This document shows, piece by piece, positions 1 through 8,030 of a DNA stretch of 34,314 nt. The translations under genes were made by a program, and so were the position numbers. The DNA is from Pseudomonadota bacterium (lineage in GTDB: Bacteria; Pseudomonadota; Gammaproteobacteria; Burkholderiales; JABEVD01). Where the stretch lies: assembly GCA_021848825.1 (NCBI GenBank), contig JAJZTQ010000018.1, positions 1-34,314 of the forward strand, written 5' to 3'. Numbering within the stretch: the stretch's first letter is position 1; each line of letters opens with the position of its first letter. The notes under the pieces are model-generated. The model was not told where the DNA came from and made no database searches. It worked only from the letters and a program-made list of their open reading frames with translations.

Positions 1-133
1 TGTCTTGAGTCTGCGCTGATGTCTTGATGCCAGATGAGGTTGAAGAGACGGGCCTCCAGGCATTGAACCGCCAATGCTATTCCCTCGCCATGAGAGAGCA
101 GTAAGCCCGAAGGCGATTTCAACGGCCGAGCCG

Positions 134-151
134 AACCCTCATCTGACGCAT
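134..151. promoter_or_regulatory. Putative operator, distal degenerate copy
   Basis: The right half TGACGCAT (144-151) is separated by TC from a left half AACCCTCA (134-141) that matches the ideal mirror at 5 of 8 positions. It lies 62 bp upstream of a better copy. A 14-base stretch here (143-156) also occurs, on the opposite strand, upstream of the SoxB-like gene. The function is inferred only from this recurrence. Confidence 0.3.
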
Positions 152-195
152 TCCAGGAGCATGCGAGCGGTGTAACCGACTGATTCATCGAAGGC

Positions 196-213
196 ATACG
201 CAATCTGACGTAT
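196..213. promoter_or_regulatory. Putative operator upstream of first porin
   Basis: ATACGCAA (196-203), TC, TGACGTAT (206-213): the right half is exact and the left half matches its mirror at 6 of 8 positions. The same architecture occurs upstream of urtA (1532-1549). It is a candidate binding site for an unidentified regulator shared by the porin and transporter genes. Confidence 0.35.
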
Positions 214-290
214 TCATTTCCCTGCCTCCGGTTCAATAAACTGGCGCCGTAATTTGGACCCATTCTTTTACGAACCTGAGGAGCAAAACG

Positions 291-1481
291 ATGAAAAGGG
301 AAAGCCGGCACAACAAGAAAATGAAAATGCTCAGGGCAGGGCTTGCCGTCATGGCAGGTCTGAGCGGAATAACGAATGCCTCTGCCGGGCAGACGTACGA
401 GATGACGGGGGACAAGTCCCTTTCGCTCGGTTTCGGGGTGAGATCGAGCTACACGAATCTTCAGTACGGGGCCCCTGACGGCACTTCAAACTCGAATACG
501 TTCGATGTCGAGAATTTCCGCCTCTACATCAGCGGTCAGCTCAATAACATGATCAAGGGAACCTTCAACACGGAAAGGGACTCTTCGGGAAAGATCGTCC
601 TCATGGATGGAATAGCCAAACTGGAATTCAACAACGACTTCAACATCTGGATGGGGAGGACGATTCCGCCTTCCGACAGATCCAATCTCGACGGCCCCTT
701 CTATCTCAACGTTTGGCAGTTTCCCTTCGTTTCCGATTATCCCAACCTGGCCATCGGCCGAGACAATGGCTTGATGGCCTGGGGCAAACCCATGGGCGGA
801 AAGCTCGTGTACTCGGTCGGCACATTCGTCGGCCATAACGTCGTCGCAGGCGGATCCAACGCAGCCGGGAATCTCCTCTATGCTGGAAGGCTGGCCATCA
901 ACTTCCTCGATCCGGAGCCCGCCCCGGCCTATTACGAGGCGAGCACTTACTACGGTGAAAAAGACTTGCTTACGCTGGGACTCGTCTACCAGCACCAGAA
1001 GGACGGGGTGGGCTCCTCGCCGACCAGTGCGGGAGATTACAATTCCTGGAGTGCCGACCTGCTTTTCGAGAAGAAGCTTCCGGCAGCCGGTGTATTCACC
1101 CTGGAAGGCGCCTACTACAAGTACGGCCTCGGGGCTGTCGACTGCAATTCGGGTGAACCCGGATCCGGGATCTGCACTGGTCCAGCCGGGCAGGGCAACG
1201 TCGGCGGACTGGTCGCAGGAAAGGCTTATCTCGCGACCGTCGAATACCTTTTCCCTGAAACCGTGGGCTGGGGAAAATTCCAGCCTTTCCTGAGGACGCA
1301 GAACTTCAAGCGGGACGTTTCCCAGACGACCGAAAAGCAGAACGACGTCGGCGTCAATTACGTGATAGACGGTCATGATGCGAGGCTGAGCGCGGTCTAT
1401 TCGAAGCTTCAGGACAACCGCCTTATCGCGCCCTATTCCAGCAGGAACCAGTTTATTCTCGGCTTCCAGTTCCAGTATTAA
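291..1481 (+). CDS. Outer-membrane porin (FmdC-like by context)
   Basis: This is a 396-aa outer-membrane beta-barrel. It has a basic N-terminus, a hydrophobic stretch and an Ala-Ser-Ala type signal-peptidase site around residue 32. The body alternates polar and aromatic residues, and the chain ends in aromatic FQFQY, the usual recognition signal for outer-membrane insertion. The start is supported by GAGGAG at 278-283. Porins of this general type supply small solutes to the periplasm. In Methylophilus methylotrophus the amide operon begins with a porin gene (fmdC) before the binding protein and permeases, and this gene sits in the same place before urtA. I therefore infer that it passes urea or short-chain amides. 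The family assignment is firm; the substrate is inferred from position only. It is separated from urtA by a terminator, so it is probably its own transcript. Confidence 0.8.
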   Translation: MKRESRHNKKMKMLRAGLAVMAGLSGITNASAGQTYEMTGDKSLSLGFGVRSSYTNLQYGAPDGTSNSNTFDVENFRLYISGQLNNMIKGTFNTERDSSGKIVLMDGIAKLEFNNDFNIWMGRTIPPSDRSNLDGPFYLNVWQFPFVSDYPNLAIGRDNGLMAWGKPMGGKLVYSVGTFVGHNVVAGGSNAAGNLLYAGRLAINFLDPEPAPAYYEASTYYGEKDLLTLGLVYQHQKDGVGSSPTSAGDYNSWSADLLFEKKLPAAGVFTLEGAYYKYGLGAVDCNSGEPGSGICTGPAGQGNVGGLVAGKAYLATVEYLFPETVGWGKFQPFLRTQNFKRDVSQTTEKQNDVGVNYVIDGHDARLSAVYSKLQDNRLIAPYSSRNQFILGFQFQY

Positions 1482-1495
1482 ACGTGTTCACACCT

Positions 1496-1522
1496 GGGGC
1501 GGGGTTTCCCCGCTCCCTTTTT
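1496..1522 (+). terminator. Rho-independent terminator after porin
   Basis: GGGGCGGGG, loop TTT and CCCCGCTCC form a GC-rich stem with one G-T pair, followed by CTTTTT. It lies 15 bases after the porin stop and ahead of the urtA promoter region, which splits porin and transporter into separate transcription units. Confidence 0.8.
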
Positions 1523-1531
1523 CAGCCGGAC

Positions 1532-1549
1532 ATAAGTCAGGTGACGTAT
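1532..1549. promoter_or_regulatory. Putative operator upstream of urtA
   Basis: ATAAGTCA (1532-1539), GG, TGACGTAT (1542-1549) is an inverted repeat matching at 7 of 8 positions. A -10-like TATTCT lies at 1572-1577 with only a poor -35 (TTTCAG, 1549-1554), the geometry expected of an activator bound next to a weak -35. The promoter itself is tentative. Confidence 0.4.
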
Positions 1550-1628
1550 TTCAGCGATCTGCCCGAATCCCTATTCTGGAATCGCCGGAAAATTTCGGAA
1601 GCACAGTCAATATAAAGGAGAAATTGCC

Positions 1629-2876
1629 ATGTCAGTAAACAAAACTTCGCTTCGCCCGGTGGTGCGCAAAACCATCACTCATCTCGCCGCTGGCACGCTT
1701 CTTTTGGCAGCAGCCAGCGCCTTCGCGGACAGCTTCCCGACTTCCAAAGTCGACACCACCGGGCTTGCCGTCACCGACAAGGAAGTCATCGTCGGCCAGC
1801 TCCACTCCTCGACCGGAACGATGGCCATATCCGAAACTGGCGCGATCGAGGCTGAAAAGCTTGCCATCAGCCAGATCAATGCGATGGGCGGCATTCTCGG
1901 CAGGAAAATCAAGATCATCCAGGAAGACGGCGCATCCGACTGGCCGACCTTCGCGGAAAAGGCGAAGAAGCTGCTCGAGGAAAACCATGTCGCGGCCATA
2001 TTCGGCTGCTGGACCTCCGCTTCCCGCAAGGCCGTCCTTCCGGTCCTGGAGCGCGACAACGGCCTGCTCTACTACCCGACCTTCTACGAAGGGCTCGAGC
2101 AATCCAAGAACGTCGTCTATACGGGGCAGGAGGCAACTCAACAGGTCTTCGCAGGACTCGACTGGGTTGCTAAGACGAAGCATGCGAAAACCTTCTACCT
2201 GATCGGCTCGGATTACATCTGGCCCCGCACGACCATGAAGCTCGCCCGCGAATACATCACCCGGGTCCTCCACGGCACGGTGGTGGGCGAGGAATATGCC
2301 GCACTCGGCAGCACCGACTTCGGCTCCACCATCAACAAGATCCGCCTGAAGCATCCGGACGTGATCTACGCGGCAGTGGTGGGCGGCTCGAACGTCTCCT
2401 GGTTCAAGCAGCTCAAGGCTGCGGGCATCAACGGTCAGAACCATACGCTTCTGACCCTTTCCGTCACCGAGGACGAGGCAAAGGGCATAGGCGGCCCGAA
2501 TCTCGTCGGATTCTATTCGGCAATGAAATACTTCCAGTCGCTCAATACCCCCAAGAACCAGGAATTCGTCAAGCAATTCAAGGCAATGTGGGGAGCAGGT
2601 GCGCCGATAGGAGACGTCACGCAGGCTGCCTACGAAGGCCCCTGGATCTGGAAGGCGGCTGTCGAGAAGGCCGGAAGCTTCGATACGGACAAGGTGGTGA
2701 AGGCCGAAGAAAGCGGCACGATCACGTTTGATGCGCCGGAAGGCATGGTCTATCTGGAGCCCAACCATCACCTGAAAACCAAGCTCAGGATCGGCGAATG
2801 GCGTGCAGACGGCCAGGCGGACATCGTCTACACCTCACCCTACATCATGCCCAACCCTTTCCCGAAAGGATATTGA
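1629..2876 (+). CDS. urtA: Urea/short-chain amide ABC transporter, substrate-binding protein UrtA
   Basis: This is a 415-aa periplasmic type-1 binding protein (LivJ-like fold). It captures urea, and possibly formamide or acetamide, for the UrtBC permease. A Sec signal peptide covers about residues 1-33, with predicted cleavage after AFA. The mature protein begins with a segment of the type TDKEVIVGQLHSSTG that is characteristic of UrtA/FmdD. Length is normal for the family (about 400-430 aa). A strong AAAGGAG at 1614-1620 fixes the start. It is the first gene of the long run urtABCDE-fmdAB-amiE-ureDABJCEFG, which supports a urea/amide substrate over branched-chain amino acids. A GC hairpin directly after the stop probably raises urtA transcript relative to the permease genes. 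Confidence 0.93.
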   Translation: MSVNKTSLRPVVRKTITHLAAGTLLLAAASAFADSFPTSKVDTTGLAVTDKEVIVGQLHSSTGTMAISETGAIEAEKLAISQINAMGGILGRKIKIIQEDGASDWPTFAEKAKKLLEENHVAAIFGCWTSASRKAVLPVLERDNGLLYYPTFYEGLEQSKNVVYTGQEATQQVFAGLDWVAKTKHAKTFYLIGSDYIWPRTTMKLAREYITRVLHGTVVGEEYAALGSTDFGSTINKIRLKHPDVIYAAVVGGSNVSWFKQLKAAGINGQNHTLLTLSVTEDEAKGIGGPNLVGFYSAMKYFQSLNTPKNQEFVKQFKAMWGAGAPIGDVTQAAYEGPWIWKAAVEKAGSFDTDKVVKAEESGTITFDAPEGMVYLEPNHHLKTKLRIGEWRADGQADIVYTSPYIMPNPFPKGY

Positions 2877-2881
2877 CAGTC

Positions 2882-2904
2882 AAGGGGCCGCATGGCGGCC
2901 CCTT
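2882..2904 (+). other. Intercistronic stem-loop between urtA and urtB
   Basis: AAGGGGCCGC, loop ATG and GCGGCCCCTT form a perfect 10-bp stem 6 bases after the urtA stop. There is no T-tract after it, so it looks like an mRNA-protecting or partial-attenuation structure rather than a full terminator. Such elements are common after genes for abundant binding proteins. Confidence 0.7.
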
Positions 2905-2932
2905 CAACCAACTCGAATATCGGAGAACTTGA

Positions 2933-3856
2933 ATGGATGGCTACTCATTATCGGATCTATGGTCAATCCTGGTCATGCAGGGATTCTCCGGCCTGAGTCT
3001 GTTCAGCGTGCTTTTGCTGATGGCGCTAGGCCTGGCCGTCATCTTCGGACAGATGGGCGTGATCAACATGGCCCATGGAGAATTCATGACCATCGGGGCC
3101 TACACGATTTATTTCTGCTCGAAAATCGTCGAAAAGCATTTCCCAGAGATCATGCCTTACTACTTCATCATCGCCATCATCGCGGCTTTCGCGATAGCCT
3201 TCCTGATAGGCTATCTGGTCGAATTCCTGATGATCCGGCACCTGTACAGGCGGCCGCTCGACACGCTGCTCGCCACCTGGGGACTCAGCCTCATCATGCA
3301 GCAGATCTTCCGCTCCCTGTTCGGCGCGCGGGAAGTGAGCGCCACGCTTCCGAACTGGCTGATGGGATCATGGAAAGCCACCCCTGACATCGACATACCG
3401 CTCAACGGCCTTTTCGTCATGGCCGTATCGATCGTCGTGACCGCTGCAGTGATCGGCTTTCTGTTCAAGTCGAGCTGGGGAATCAAGGTTCGCGCCACCA
3501 CCCAGAACAGGGTCATGGCAGGCGCCGTCGGCATCAACACCAAGAAGATCGACAGGCTCACTTTCGCGACGGGATGCGGCATCGCCGGAATTGCCGGCGC
3601 CGCCTTCACGACCATCGCCTCCACGGGACCGACGAGCGGCTCCTTGTACATCGTCGACACCTTCCTCGTGGTGGTATTCGGCGGCTCGGCAAGCCTTCTC
3701 GGCACCGTGGCGTCGGCTTTTTCGATCGCCCAGGCGCAATCCATCCTGACCTTCTTCATGACCAATGCCATGGGCAAGGTGGTCACGCTCCTGTCGATCA
3801 TCGTCATCCTGATGATGCGTCCCGAAGGTCTTTTCTCAAGCAAGGTCAGAAAGTGA
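2933..3856 (+). CDS. urtB: Urea ABC transporter permease UrtB
   Basis: This is a 307-aa polytopic inner-membrane permease of the LivH class, one half of the translocation pore. It is hydrophobic throughout, with about eight predicted membrane segments. It carries the family pattern GLAVIFGQMGVINMAHGE near residues 33-50, typical of UrtB, and a late segment containing VVVFGGSASLLGT. It lacks the long N-terminal periplasmic extension present in some UrtB proteins. The start ATG at 2933 has GGAGA at 2922-2926. It is followed after 10 bases by urtC, its partner permease. Confidence 0.93.
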   Translation: MDGYSLSDLWSILVMQGFSGLSLFSVLLLMALGLAVIFGQMGVINMAHGEFMTIGAYTIYFCSKIVEKHFPEIMPYYFIIAIIAAFAIAFLIGYLVEFLMIRHLYRRPLDTLLATWGLSLIMQQIFRSLFGAREVSATLPNWLMGSWKATPDIDIPLNGLFVMAVSIVVTAAVIGFLFKSSWGIKVRATTQNRVMAGAVGINTKKIDRLTFATGCGIAGIAGAAFTTIASTGPTSGSLYIVDTFLVVVFGGSASLLGTVASAFSIAQAQSILTFFMTNAMGKVVTLLSIIVILMMRPEGLFSSKVRK

Positions 3857-3866
3857 GGAAGCTGAA

Positions 3867-5009
3867 ATGAATGCTTTTTACAACAGATGGTTGGGCGGCA
3901 AGAAAGGCACGATCGAACTGGCGATTCTGGCCGCATTCATCTTCGTCGTGCTGCCGCTGGGCCTCGACGTGTTCCGTCTCAACATGGTCGGCAAGTACCT
4001 GACCTATGCCTTCGCGGCAGTCGGGCTCGTCATGGTATGGGGATACGGCGGGGTGCTTAGCCTCGGCCAGGGCGTCTTCTTCGGCATTGGGGGATACTGC
4101 ATGGCGATGTTCCTCAAGCTGGAGGCTTCCGACCCGATAAGCACCGCGCACCAGACCACCCCTGGCATACCGGATTTCATGGACTGGAACCAGGTCACCC
4201 ATCTTCCCCTTTTCTGGGAGCCCTTCCACAGCCTGACCTTCGCGATCGTCGCGGCGCTCGTTCTGCCTGCCGCATTCGCCTACCTCATTGGCGCAGCGAT
4301 GTTCAAGCGGCGTGTCGGCGGGGTCTATTTCTCCATCATCACCCAGGCGATCGCAGCGATACTCACCATTCTTGTCGTAGGGCAGCAGGGCATGACCGGC
4401 GGAATCAACGGTATCACCGATCTGAAGACGATGCACGGCTGGAGCATCAACACCAATTCGGCGAAATATGTCCTCTATTATGTCAACGCGGCGCTCCTGC
4501 TGGGCTCCATCATGCTCTGCAAGTATGTGCTCTCCTCCAAGCTGGGAAGACTGCTGCTTGCGCTCAGGGACAAGGAAGACAGGGTGAGGTTCTCAGGGTA
4601 TGACGTCGCCAATTTCAAGATCTTCACTTTCTGCCTGGGAGCCGTGATCTCGGCCATCGGAGGCGCCATGTTCACGCTCCAGGTGGGATTCATGTCCCCT
4701 TCCTTCATCGGCATCGTGCCCTCCATCGAGATGGTGATCTTCGCGGCAATAGGCGGAAGAATGTCGCTCGTCGGGGCGGTATACGGGACGCTGCTCGTGA
4801 ACTACGGGAAAAGCGCTTTCTCCGAATCCTTCCCTTCCCTCTGGCTGTTCCTGATGGGCGCGATGTTCATCGGTGTGGTCATGGTCTTTCCGAATGGACT
4901 TGCAGGGCTTTACGAGACCTACCTGAAGAACTGGTTCGAAAAGCTCCTTTCGGCACGCCTTTCTGTGCGTTCCAATGCGATACGGGGAGGGCTGCCAAAT
5001 GAGCAATGA
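3867..5009 (+). CDS. urtC: Urea ABC transporter permease UrtC
   Basis: This is a 380-aa LivM-class permease, the second pore subunit. Diagnostic segments are a GYGGVLSLGQGVFFGIGGY block around residues 59-77 and GRLLLALRDKEDRVRFSGYD around 228-247; the latter is the cytoplasmic loop that contacts the ATPases. Hydrophobic segments fill both ends. A GAGG lies just upstream of the start, 10 bases after urtB. Its 3' end overlaps the start of urtD by 11 bases, indicating translational coupling. The substrate is urea/amides by linkage to fmdA, amiE and urease. Confidence 0.93.
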   Translation: MNAFYNRWLGGKKGTIELAILAAFIFVVLPLGLDVFRLNMVGKYLTYAFAAVGLVMVWGYGGVLSLGQGVFFGIGGYCMAMFLKLEASDPISTAHQTTPGIPDFMDWNQVTHLPLFWEPFHSLTFAIVAALVLPAAFAYLIGAAMFKRRVGGVYFSIITQAIAAILTILVVGQQGMTGGINGITDLKTMHGWSINTNSAKYVLYYVNAALLLGSIMLCKYVLSSKLGRLLLALRDKEDRVRFSGYDVANFKIFTFCLGAVISAIGGAMFTLQVGFMSPSFIGIVPSIEMVIFAAIGGRMSLVGAVYGTLLVNYGKSAFSESFPSLWLFLMGAMFIGVVMVFPNGLAGLYETYLKNWFEKLLSARLSVRSNAIRGGLPNEQ

Positions 5010-5739
5010 TTTCGCACTTGCCGTAGAGGATCTGACCGTTTCCTTCGACGGATTCAAGGCCGTCGACAATCTGACGCTCTATGTCGAAAAGAATGAACTG
5101 CGCGTCATCATCGGACCGAACGGGGCGGGGAAGACCACCGTGCTCGATCTGATCTGCGGGAAGACCAAGGCCACCGGCGGATCGATCAAGTTCAACGGCG
5201 TCGAGCTCACGAAATTCCCGGAGCACAGGATCGTCCAGGCCGGGGTGGGAAGGAAGTTCCAGACCCCTTCCATCTACGAAAATCTTTCCGTCCTCGAGAA
5301 TCTCGAGATCTCGTACCCGAAGGGGAGGAGCGTTTTCGGGTCGCTGATGTTCGAGCGCACCCAGGATGTTACCGACAGGATCATCGAAATCGCGGAAATG
5401 ATCTTCTTGTCCGAATATCTGGAAAAGCAGGCTGGACTCCTGAGCCACGGTCAGAAGCAATGGCTCGAGATCGGCATGCTGCTCATCCAGGATCCGGCGC
5501 TTCTGATGCTCGACGAACCGGTCGCAGGCATGAGCGTATCCGAGCGCGAAAAGACGGCGGAGCTGCTCGGCAGGATCTCGAACGGGCGATCCATGATCGT
5601 GATCGAGCACGACATGGAATTCGTCAAGCGGATTGCGCACAAGGTCACCGTGCTGCACCAGGGGAAAGTGCTGGCCGAAGGCAACATGGAAAAGGTTCAG
5701 CACGATCCCAAAGTCATCGAAGTCTATCTTGGGCACTGA
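4999..5739 (+). CDS. urtD: Urea ABC transporter ATP-binding protein UrtD
   Basis: This is a 246-aa cytoplasmic ABC ATPase of the LivG class. It has Walker A GPNGAGKT at residues 39-46, ABC signature LSHGQKQ at 148-154, Walker B LLMLDEP at 168-174, and a switch-region IEHD with His204. The signature has His where LSGGQ has the first Gly, which is normal in UrtD. I chose the ATG at 4999 over an upstream in-frame ATG at 4975 because GGGAGG (4985-4990) sits 8 bases before it and UrtD proteins begin like this one. It overlaps urtC by 11 bases and is followed by urtE after 10. Confidence 0.94.
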   Translation: MSNDFALAVEDLTVSFDGFKAVDNLTLYVEKNELRVIIGPNGAGKTTVLDLICGKTKATGGSIKFNGVELTKFPEHRIVQAGVGRKFQTPSIYENLSVLENLEISYPKGRSVFGSLMFERTQDVTDRIIEIAEMIFLSEYLEKQAGLLSHGQKQWLEIGMLLIQDPALLMLDEPVAGMSVSEREKTAELLGRISNGRSMIVIEHDMEFVKRIAHKVTVLHQGKVLAEGNMEKVQHDPKVIEVYLGH

Positions 5740-5749
5740 GGAGAAGCCA

Positions 5750-6451
5750 ATGTCAGGGCAAATGTTTAGCGTCAAGGGCCTCGAATCCGGATACGGCCAG
5801 AGTCAGGTCATACACGATCTGAATTTCGATGTCGCGAAGAAGGAAATCGTCGCCGTGATGGGCAGGAACGGCATGGGCAAGACAACGCTCTTCAAGACGC
5901 TGATGGGCATCCTGCCCGCGTTCGGCGGAAGCATCTCGGTCGACGGACGAGCGCTCGAAGGGCTTGATACCTACAGGCGAGTGCAGGAAGGAATCGCCTA
6001 TGTGCCCCAGGGAAGGATGATCTTTTCCCATATGACCGTTCTGGAAAACATCCAGACCGGGCTTCCTTCTTCCGCGAACGGCATCGTCCCGGAAGAGCTC
6101 TATGCGCTCTTTCCCGTGCTCTTCGACATGCGGGCGAGAAGGGGAGGGAACCTTTCAGGGGGGCAGCAGCAGCAGCTCGCCATCGCCCGTGCGCTCGCAA
6201 CCAATCCCAAGGTTCTTCTTCTCGACGAGCCGACGGAAGGGATACAGCCCTCCATCATCAAGGACATCGCGAAGAGCCTGAGAGAGATCAGGGAACTGAG
6301 GGATCTCACCATCATCGTTTCGGAACAGGTCTTGAGCTTCACGCTCGATATCGCAGACCGATTTTTCGTCATCGACAAGGGCAAGTTCGTCTACGAGAAC
6401 CAGCGCGCGAACGTCGACGACAAAGTCATCAGCAGCTACCTGTCGATCTAG
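5750..6451 (+). CDS. urtE: Urea ABC transporter ATP-binding protein UrtE
   Basis: This is a 233-aa LivF-class ATPase, heterodimer partner of UrtD. Walker A is GRNGMGKT at residues 38-45, signature LSGGQQQ at 135-141, Walker B VLLLDEP at 155-161. In the switch region the usual His is Gln193 (SEQ), as in other LivF/UrtE proteins. The open frame extends upstream to 5633, but the start at 5750 is preferred: it follows GAGGAG at 5738-5743 and avoids a long overlap with urtD. It completes the transporter; fmdA follows after 30 bases with its own strong Shine-Dalgarno. Confidence 0.94.
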   Translation: MSGQMFSVKGLESGYGQSQVIHDLNFDVAKKEIVAVMGRNGMGKTTLFKTLMGILPAFGGSISVDGRALEGLDTYRRVQEGIAYVPQGRMIFSHMTVLENIQTGLPSSANGIVPEELYALFPVLFDMRARRGGNLSGGQQQQLAIARALATNPKVLLLDEPTEGIQPSIIKDIAKSLREIRELRDLTIIVSEQVLSFTLDIADRFFVIDKGKFVYENQRANVDDKVISSYLSI

Positions 6452-6481
6452 GAACCATTCATCACAAAAAGGAGAAGCATC

Positions 6482-7714
6482 ATGACTGATACGCTCATCA
6501 AGGTTGATCTCGGGCAATCCCCTTACGACAACGAAATGATCCACAACAGGTGGCATCCGGACATCCCGATGGCCTGCTGGGTGAAGCCGGGGGACGATTT
6601 CATCCTCGAGACCTACGACTGGACAGGCGGATTCATCAAGAACAACGACAGCGCGGACGACGTCAGGGACATCGATCTTTCCATCGTCCACTTCCTCTCC
6701 GGACCCGTGGGCGTGAAGGGAGCGGAGCCGGGCGATCTGCTGGTCGTCGAGCTCCTCGATATCGGCGCGAAGCCGGACAGCCTGTGGGGATTCAACGGAT
6801 TCTTCTCGAAGAAGAACGGCGGGGGATTCCTGACGGATCATTTTCCGCTTGCGCAGAAATCGATCTGGGACATCCAGGGCATGTTCACGAAGAGCCGTCA
6901 TGTTCCCGGCGTGAGCTACGCGGGCCTCATCCACCCCGGACTGATCGGCTGCCTGCCGGACCGCGCGCTGCTGGAAAAATGGAACGAGCGTGAGACGGGG
7001 CTGATCGCAACCGACCCGGCGCGAGTTCCGCCTCTGGCCAATCCGCCGTTTCCATCGACCGCCCACATGGGCAAGCTCACCGGGGAAGCCAGGGAGAAGG
7101 CCGCCGCGACAGGCGCAAGGACGGTCCCGCCCAGGGAGCATGGCGGAAACTGCGACATCAAGGATTTGTCGCGCGGCTCCAAGATCTATTTCCCGGTCTA
7201 CGTGGATGGGGCGGGACTTTCCGTGGGGGATCTGCATTTCAGCCAGGGAGACGGGGAAATCACTTTCTGCGGCGCCATCGAAATGGCGGGATGGGTGCAC
7301 ATGAAGGTGGAACTCATCAAGGGCGGCATGGCGATGTACGGCATCAAGAACCCGATCTTCAGGCCGAGTCCGATCACGCCGAAATACGACGACTACCTGA
7401 TTTTCGAGGGCATCTCGGTCGACGAAGCCGGAAAACAGTATTACCTCGACGTCAATGTCGCCTACAGGCAGGCCTGTCTGAATGCCATCGAATACCTCAC
7501 GAAGTTCGGCTACACCAAGGCGCAGGCCTATTCCATCCTGGGAACGGCCCCCGTTCAGGGCCATATCAGCGGCGTCGTGGACATTCCGAATTCCTGCGCC
7601 ACGCTCTGGCTGCCGACGCAGATATTCGAGTTCGACATCCGTCCCGGCTCATCCGGACCCGTGAAGCATATCACCGGCGGCAAGGACATTCCGATGTCTT
7701 TCGACCGGGAGTGA
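6482..7714 (+). CDS. fmdA: Formamidase FmdA (acetamidase/formamidase family)
   Basis: This is a 410-aa cytoplasmic amidohydrolase of the acetamidase/formamidase family. It converts formamide to formate and ammonia, with possible weaker activity on acetamide. Sequence marks include an N-terminal HNRWHPDIPMACWVKPGDDF block near residue 22, GAEPGDLLVVELLDIG around 80-95, HPGLIGCLPD around 152-161, and GDLHFSQGDGEITFCGAIEM around 249-268, all typical of FmdA. Length matches the roughly 405-410 aa of the family. The start has AAAAAGGAGA just upstream. It sits directly after urtE and 3 bases before fmdB, the arrangement of the Methylophilus amide operon. This links the transporter to amide as well as urea use. 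Confidence 0.93.
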   Translation: MTDTLIKVDLGQSPYDNEMIHNRWHPDIPMACWVKPGDDFILETYDWTGGFIKNNDSADDVRDIDLSIVHFLSGPVGVKGAEPGDLLVVELLDIGAKPDSLWGFNGFFSKKNGGGFLTDHFPLAQKSIWDIQGMFTKSRHVPGVSYAGLIHPGLIGCLPDRALLEKWNERETGLIATDPARVPPLANPPFPSTAHMGKLTGEAREKAAATGARTVPPREHGGNCDIKDLSRGSKIYFPVYVDGAGLSVGDLHFSQGDGEITFCGAIEMAGWVHMKVELIKGGMAMYGIKNPIFRPSPITPKYDDYLIFEGISVDEAGKQYYLDVNVAYRQACLNAIEYLTKFGYTKAQAYSILGTAPVQGHISGVVDIPNSCATLWLPTQIFEFDIRPGSSGPVKHITGGKDIPMSFDRE

Positions 7715-7717
7715 ATC

Positions 7718-8020
7718 ATGCCTACCTACGATTATCTTTGCGAGGAATGCGGTCCGTTCGAGGCATTTTCACGCATGAGCGAGCGGGATTTGCCCGCTTC
7801 CTGTCCTCATTGCGGCATTTCCGCGAGGCGCGTCCTCTCCGCACCCCGCCTCGCGGAAATGGAAAGAAGCAGGCGAATCGCCATGGAAACCAACGAGCGA
7901 TCGCGCCACGAACCGAAGCGTTCCGTGCATGGAAGCGGATGTTCCTGCTGCAAGCCGGGCAATTCGAAAGCCGGGCCGAAATCCTTCGCGGGAAAAAGGC
8001 CCTGGATGATCAGTCACTGA
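7718..8020 (+). CDS. fmdB: FmdB family zinc-ribbon protein
   Basis: This is a 100-aa small protein with an N-terminal zinc ribbon: start [12 protein letters not shown], then two CxxC pairs at Cys8/Cys11 and Cys29/Cys32. A charged linker (about residues 45-70) leads to a short second cysteine cluster at Cys75, 77 and 78. FmdB was named as a possible regulator of the formamidase genes in Methylophilus, but its molecular role is not firmly established. It lies 3 bases after fmdA and 10 before amiE, so it is co-translated with the two amide hydrolases. The family assignment is confident; the function is open. Confidence 0.88.
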   Translation: MPTYDYLCEECGPFEAFSRMSERDLPASCPHCGISARRVLSAPRLAEMERSRRIAMETNERSRHEPKRSVHGSGCSCCKPGNSKAGPKSFAGKRPWMISH

Positions 8021-8030
8021 AAGGAAAAGC

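Larger units (their letters stand above)
1..290. other. Upstream non-coding region of first porin
   Basis: I see no gene here. The stretch ends at a clear Shine-Dalgarno (GAGGAG, 278-283) before the porin start at 291. It contains a 12-base element, TCTGACG(C/T)ATTC, at 142-153 and again at 204-215, so the copies start 62 bp apart. The second copy lies in an imperfect inverted repeat (196-213). A small hairpin (60-65 with 72-77) is also possible. No convincing sigma-70 hexamer pair was found. Confidence 0.6.

Noticed and set aside
242-258. Possible sigma-54 promoter (TGGCGC ... TTTGG) before the first porin
   Set aside because: Spacing between GG and the downstream element is off by one and the -12 GC is missing, so it does not meet the consensus.
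254-478. 74-codon frame overlapping the porin start
   Set aside because: It is in another frame of the porin signal peptide region, is hydrophilic without motif, and the porin frame has the Shine-Dalgarno.
6155-7564. 469-codon open frame on the - strand opposite urtE and fmdA
   Set aside because: A shadow of two well-supported genes; the translation has no family features.
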